A DNA stretch of 64,000 bases from Agrostemma githago (lineage: Eukaryota; Streptophyta; Magnoliopsida; Caryophyllales; Caryophyllaceae). Of this stretch, positions 59,961-64,000 are shown piece by piece. The translations under genes and the position numbers were made by a program. The stretch is from NCBI GenBank assembly GCA_958450325.1, contig OY288259.1, forward strand, positions 26,592,734-26,656,733. The letters run 5' to 3'. The first letter of the stretch is position 1. The number at the start of each line of letters is the position of its first letter. The notes beneath the pieces were generated by a model that saw only the letters and a program-made list of their open reading frames with translations, was not told where the DNA came from and did no database searches.

Positions 59961-61190
59961 GTACGCGGCTCCGTCTAATCCAACCCTAAACCCTTTTCCT
60001 TATTCAAGGACGGAAAAGGGTTTAGGGTTGGATTAGGCGGAGCCGCTACGGGGATCCGCCTAATCCAACCCTAAACCCTTTTACTTATTCAAGGTCACTA
60101 AACCCGCAAGAAACTGAACCCTAAGAGGGTATTGGTGAACCCTGTCGTGGATGTGATTCAAAGATGGGGCACTAAACCTTAAGAGTAGGGTACTTCATAA
60201 GACGAGATGTAAAAGGGTTTAGGGTTGGATTAGGCGTACCCGCTACGCGGCTCCGCCTAATCCAACCCTAAACCCTTTTCCTTATTCAAGGTCACTAAAC
60301 CCGCAAGAAACTGAACCCTAAGAGGGTATTGGTGAACCCTGTCGTGGATGTGATTCAAAGATGGGGCACTAAACCTTAAGAGTAGGGTACTGCATAAGAC
60401 GAGACAGAAAAGGGTTTAGGGTTGGATTAGGCGAACCCGCTACGCGGCTCCGCCTAATCCAACCCTAAACCCTTTTCCTTATTCAAGGTCACTAAACCCG
60501 CAAGAAACGGAACCCTAAGAGGGTATTGGTGAACCCTGTCGTGGATGTGATTCAAAGATGGGGCACTGAACCTTAAGAGTAGGGTACTGCATAAGACGGG
60601 ACGGAAAAGAGTTTAGGGTTGGATTAGGCGTACCCTCTACGGGGATCCGCCTAATCCAACCCTAAACCCTTTTCCTTATTCAAGGTCACTAAACCCGAAA
60701 GAAACTGAACCCTAAGAGGGTATTGGTGAACCCTGTCGTGGATGTGATTCAAAGATGGGGCACTTAACTTTAAGAGTAGGGTACTGCATAAGACGGGACG
60801 GAAAAGGGTTTAGGGTTGGATTAGGCGTACCCGGTACGCGGCTCCGTCTAATCCAACCCTAAACCCTTTTCCTTATTCAAGGACGGAAAAGGGTTTAGGG
60901 TTGGATTAGGCGGAGCCGCTACGGGGATCCGCCTAATCCAACCCTAAACCCTTTTACTTATTCAAGGTCACTAAACCCGCAAGAAACTGAACCCTAAGAG
61001 GGTATTGGTGAACCCTGTCGTGGATGTGATTCAAAGATGGGGCACTAAACCTTAAGAGTAGGGTACTTCATAAGACGAGATGTAAAAGGGTTTAGGGTTG
61101 GATTAGGCGTACCCGCTACGCGGCTCCGCCTAATCCAACCCTAAACCCTTTTCCTTATTCAAGGTCACTAAACCCGCAAGAAACTGAACC
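59440..61190. repeat. 873-bp higher-order repeat, two copies
   Basis: The GGCGAACCCGC unit at 59561 recurs at 60434, 873 bp on (4 full + 1 short). The following units (GAGTTTAGGG, TTAACTTTAAGAG, GTACCCGGTACG, the GGAGCCGC short unit, GTACTTCATAAG) occur in the same order in both copies. Confidence 0.87.
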
Positions 61191-62024
61191 CTAAGAGGGT
61201 ATTGGTGAACCCTGTCGTGGATGTGATTCAAAGATGGGGCACTGAACCTTAAGAGTAGGGTACTGCATAAGACGGGACGGAAAAGGGTTTAGGGTTGGAT
61301 TAGGCGTACCCGCTACGCGGATCCTCCTAATCCAACCCTAAAACATTTTCCTTATTCAAGGTCACTAAACCCGCAAGAAACTGAACCCTAAGAGGGTATT
61401 GGTGAACCCTGTCGTGGATGTGATTCAAAGATGGGGCACTAAACCTTAAGAGTAGGGTACTGCATAAGACGAGACGGAAAAGGGCTTAGGGTTGGATTAG
61501 GCGTACCCGCTACGCGGCTCCGCCTAATCCAACCCTAAACCCTTTTCCTTATTCAATGTCACTAAACCCGCAAGAAACTGAACCCTAAGAGGGTATTGGT
61601 GAACCCTGTCGTGGATGTGATTCAAAGATGGGGCACTGAACCTTAAGAGTAGGGTACTGCATAAGACGGGAGGGAAAAGGGTTTAGGGTTGGATTAGGCG
61701 TACCCTCTACGCGGATCCGCCTAATCCAACCCTAAACCCTTTTCCTTATTCAAGGTCACTAAACCCGAAAGAAACTGAACCCTAAGAGGGTATTGGTGAA
61801 CCCTGTCGTGGATGTGATTCAATGATGGGGCACTGAACATTAAGAGTAGGGTACTGCATAAGACGGGACGGAAAAGGGTTTAGGGTTGGATTAGGCGGAC
61901 CCGCTAGGCGGATCCGCCTAATCCAACCCTAAACCATTTTCCTTATTCAAGGTCACTAAACCCGCAAGAAACTGAACCCTAAGAGGGTATTGGTGAACCC
62001 TGTCGTGGATGTGATTCAAAGATG

Positions 62025-64000
62025 CTGCACTGAACCTTAAGAGTAGGATACTGCATAAGACGGGACGGAAAAGGGTTTAGGGTTGGATTAGGCGTACCTG
62101 GTACGCGGATCCGCCTAATCCTACCCAATACCCTTTTCCTTATTCAAGGTCACTAAACCTGCAAGAAACTAAACCCTAAGAGGGTATTGGTGAACCCTGT
62201 CGTGGATGTGATTCAAAGACGGGGCATTGAACCTTAAGAGTAGGGTACTGCATAAGAAGGGACGGAAAAAGGTTTACGGTAGGATTAGGCGTACCCGCTA
62301 CGCGGATCCGCCTAATCCAACCCTAAACCCTTTTCCTTATTCAAGGACGGAAAAGGGTTTAGGGTTGGATTAGGCGTACCCTCTACGCGGATCCGCCTAA
62401 TCCAACCCTAAACCCTTTTCCTTATTCAAGGTCACTAAACCCGCAAGAAACTGAACCCTAAGAGGGTATTGGTGAACCCTGTCGTGGATGTGATTCAAAG
62501 ATGGGGCACTGAACCTTAAGAGCAGGGTACTGCATAAGACGGGACGGAAAAGGGTTTAGGGTTGGATTAGGCGTACCCTCTACGCGGATCCGCCTAATCC
62601 AACCCTAAACCCTTTTCCTTATTCAAGGTCACTAAACCCGAAAGAAACTGAACCCTAAGAGGGTATTGGTGAACCCTGTCGTGGATGTGATTCAAAGATG
62701 GGGCACTTAATCTTAAGAGTAGGGTACTTCATAAGACGGGACGGAAAAGGGTTTAGGGTTGGATTAGGCGAACCCGCTACGCGGATCCGCCTAATCCAAC
62801 CCTAAAACATTTTCCTTATTCAAGGTCACTAAACCCGCAAGAAACTGAACCCTAAGAGGGTATTGGTGAACCCTGTCGTGGATGTGATTCAAAGATGGGG
62901 CACTAAACCTTAAGAGTAGGGTACTGCATAAGACGAGATGGAAAAGGGCTTAGGGTTGGATTAGGCGTACCCGCTACGCGGCTCCGCCTAATCCAACCCT
63001 AAACCCTTTTCCTTATTCAAGGTCACTAAACCCGCAAGAAACTGAACCCTAAGAGGGGGTATTGGTGAACCCTGTCGTGGATGTGATTCAAAGATGGGGC
63101 AGTGAACCTTAAGAGTAGGGTACTGCATAAGAGGAGACGGAAAAGGGTTTAGGGTTGGATTAGGCATACCCTCTACGCGGATCCACCTAATCCAACCCTA
63201 AACCCTTTTACTTATTCAAGGTCACTAAACCCGCAAGAAACTGAACCCTAAGAGGGTATTGGTGAACCCTGTCGTGGATGTGATTCAAAGATGCTGCACT
63301 GAACCTTAAGAGTAGGATACTGCATAAGACGGGACGGAAAAGGGTTTAGGGTTGGATTAGGCGTACCTGGTACGCGGATCCGCCTAATCCTACCCAATAC
63401 CCTTTTCCTTATTCAAGGTCACTAAACCTGCAAGAAACTAAACCCTAAGAGGGTATTGGTGAACCCTGTCGTGGATGTGATTCAAAGACGGGGCATTGAA
63501 CCTTAAGAGTAGGGTACTGCATAAGAAGGGACGGAAAAAGGTTTACGGTAGGATTAGGCGTACCCGCTACGCGGATCCGCCTAATCCAACCCTAAACCCT
63601 TTTCCTTATTCAAGGACGGAAAAGGGTTTAGGGTTGGATTAGGCGTACCCTCTACGCGGATCCGCCTAATCCAACCCTAAACCCTTTTCCTTATTCAAGG
63701 TCACTAAACCCGCAAGAAACTGAACCCTAAGAGGGTATTGGTGAACCCTGTCGTGGATGTGATTCAAAGATGGGGCACTGAACCTTAAGAGCAGGGTACT
63801 GCATAAGACGGGACGGAAAAGGGTTTAGGGTTGGATTAGGCGTACCCTCTACGCGGATCCGCCTAATCCAACCCTAAACCCTTTTCCTTATTCAAGGTCA
63901 CTAAACCCGAAAGAAACTGAACCCTAAGAGGGTATTGGTGAACCCTGTCGTGGATGTGATTCAAAGATGGGGCACTTAATCTTAAGAGTAGGGTACTTCA
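62025..64000. repeat. 1269-bp higher-order repeat, one and a half copies
   Basis: The CTGCACTGAACC variant is at 62025 and 63294. The spacing is 6 full + 1 short (1267) plus 2 bp, explained by the two extra G in AAGAGGGGGTATTGG near 63053. GAGCAGGGTA and TTAATCTTAAGAG recur in order. The second copy is cut by the window end. Confidence 0.88.

Larger units (their letters stand above)
36724..64000. repeat. Satellite array, right block (same family, different subfamilies)
   Basis: The same 197-bp satellite resumes in the same orientation and runs off the window end. I count about 131 full and only 16 short units. Marker variants largely confined to this block are CTAAAACATTTTCC and CTTTTACTTATTC after the palindrome, GACGAGATG before it, and GGAGCCGCTACGGGGATCC or GTACCCGGTACGCGG at its centre. 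Between about 36.9 and 41 kb, units with the BamHI centre alternate with units lacking it, so the local period is a dimer of about 394 bp. No gene is present. Confidence 0.97.

Noticed and set aside
1..64000. True telomere tract
   Set aside because: TTTAGGG-like words occur, but never as consecutive perfect 7-bp repeats. They are embedded in a 197-bp unit.
1..64000. CENP-B box
   Set aside because: No sequence with the TTCG...CGGGA spacing was seen in the unit. Unit length and dyad symmetry alone do not prove centromere function.

Overview
The window looks like plant (angiosperm) heterochromatin. Almost everything is one satellite DNA family, interrupted once by a truncated Athila-type Ty3/gypsy retrotransposon on the minus strand. 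The evidence for a plant is the telomere-like TTTAGGG/CCCTAAA words in every repeat, and a retroelement with an Athila-style gag-protease ORF, an ATHILA ORF-1-like ORF and a primer-binding site complementary to what I recall as the 3' end of plant tRNA-Asp. I cannot name the species. I see no host gene, rRNA, tRNA or CRISPR array.

Layout. (1) 1-29472: satellite array, all units in the same orientation. The main unit is 197 bp. A second, 85-bp unit is the same repeat lacking one fixed 112-bp block. By hand I count about 125 full and 58 short units here. (2) 29473-36723: the retroelement, read right to left: LTR (36723-35158), primer-binding site, leader, a 1071-codon gag-protease ORF, a non-coding spacer holding a 109-bp minisatellite related to the LTR promoter region, then a 366-codon ATHILA ORF-1-like ORF that runs into satellite DNA. 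No reverse transcriptase, RNase H or integrase is recognisable and there is no 3' LTR, so it is non-autonomous and 3'-truncated. (3) 36724-64000: the same satellite in the same orientation, but with different subfamily variants and far fewer short units (about 131 full, 16 short).

The satellite has two modules. The P module is a large inverted repeat: 28-bp perfect arms around a 17-nt centre that usually contains a small inner stem. The S module is 112 bp of non-palindromic spacer rich in telomere-like words. Full units are P+S and short units are P only. Higher-order repeat (HOR) spacings measured between rare variants fit a x 197 + b x 85 bp, apart from visible 1-2 bp indels: 479, 873, 1070, 1269, 1436, 1464, 1661, 1804, 1970, 2271 and 3013 bp.

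The observations most worth checking are the signs of hairpin-templated sequence exchange in the palindromes (best at 15526-15616 and 7516-7588), the satellite discontinuity exactly at the retroelement, and the reuse of LTR U3 promoter palindromes as a minisatellite 5' of the second ORF. A pericentromeric or centromeric location is an inference from the unit length, the HORs and the Athila insertion. The telomere-like words leave a subtelomeric origin open.
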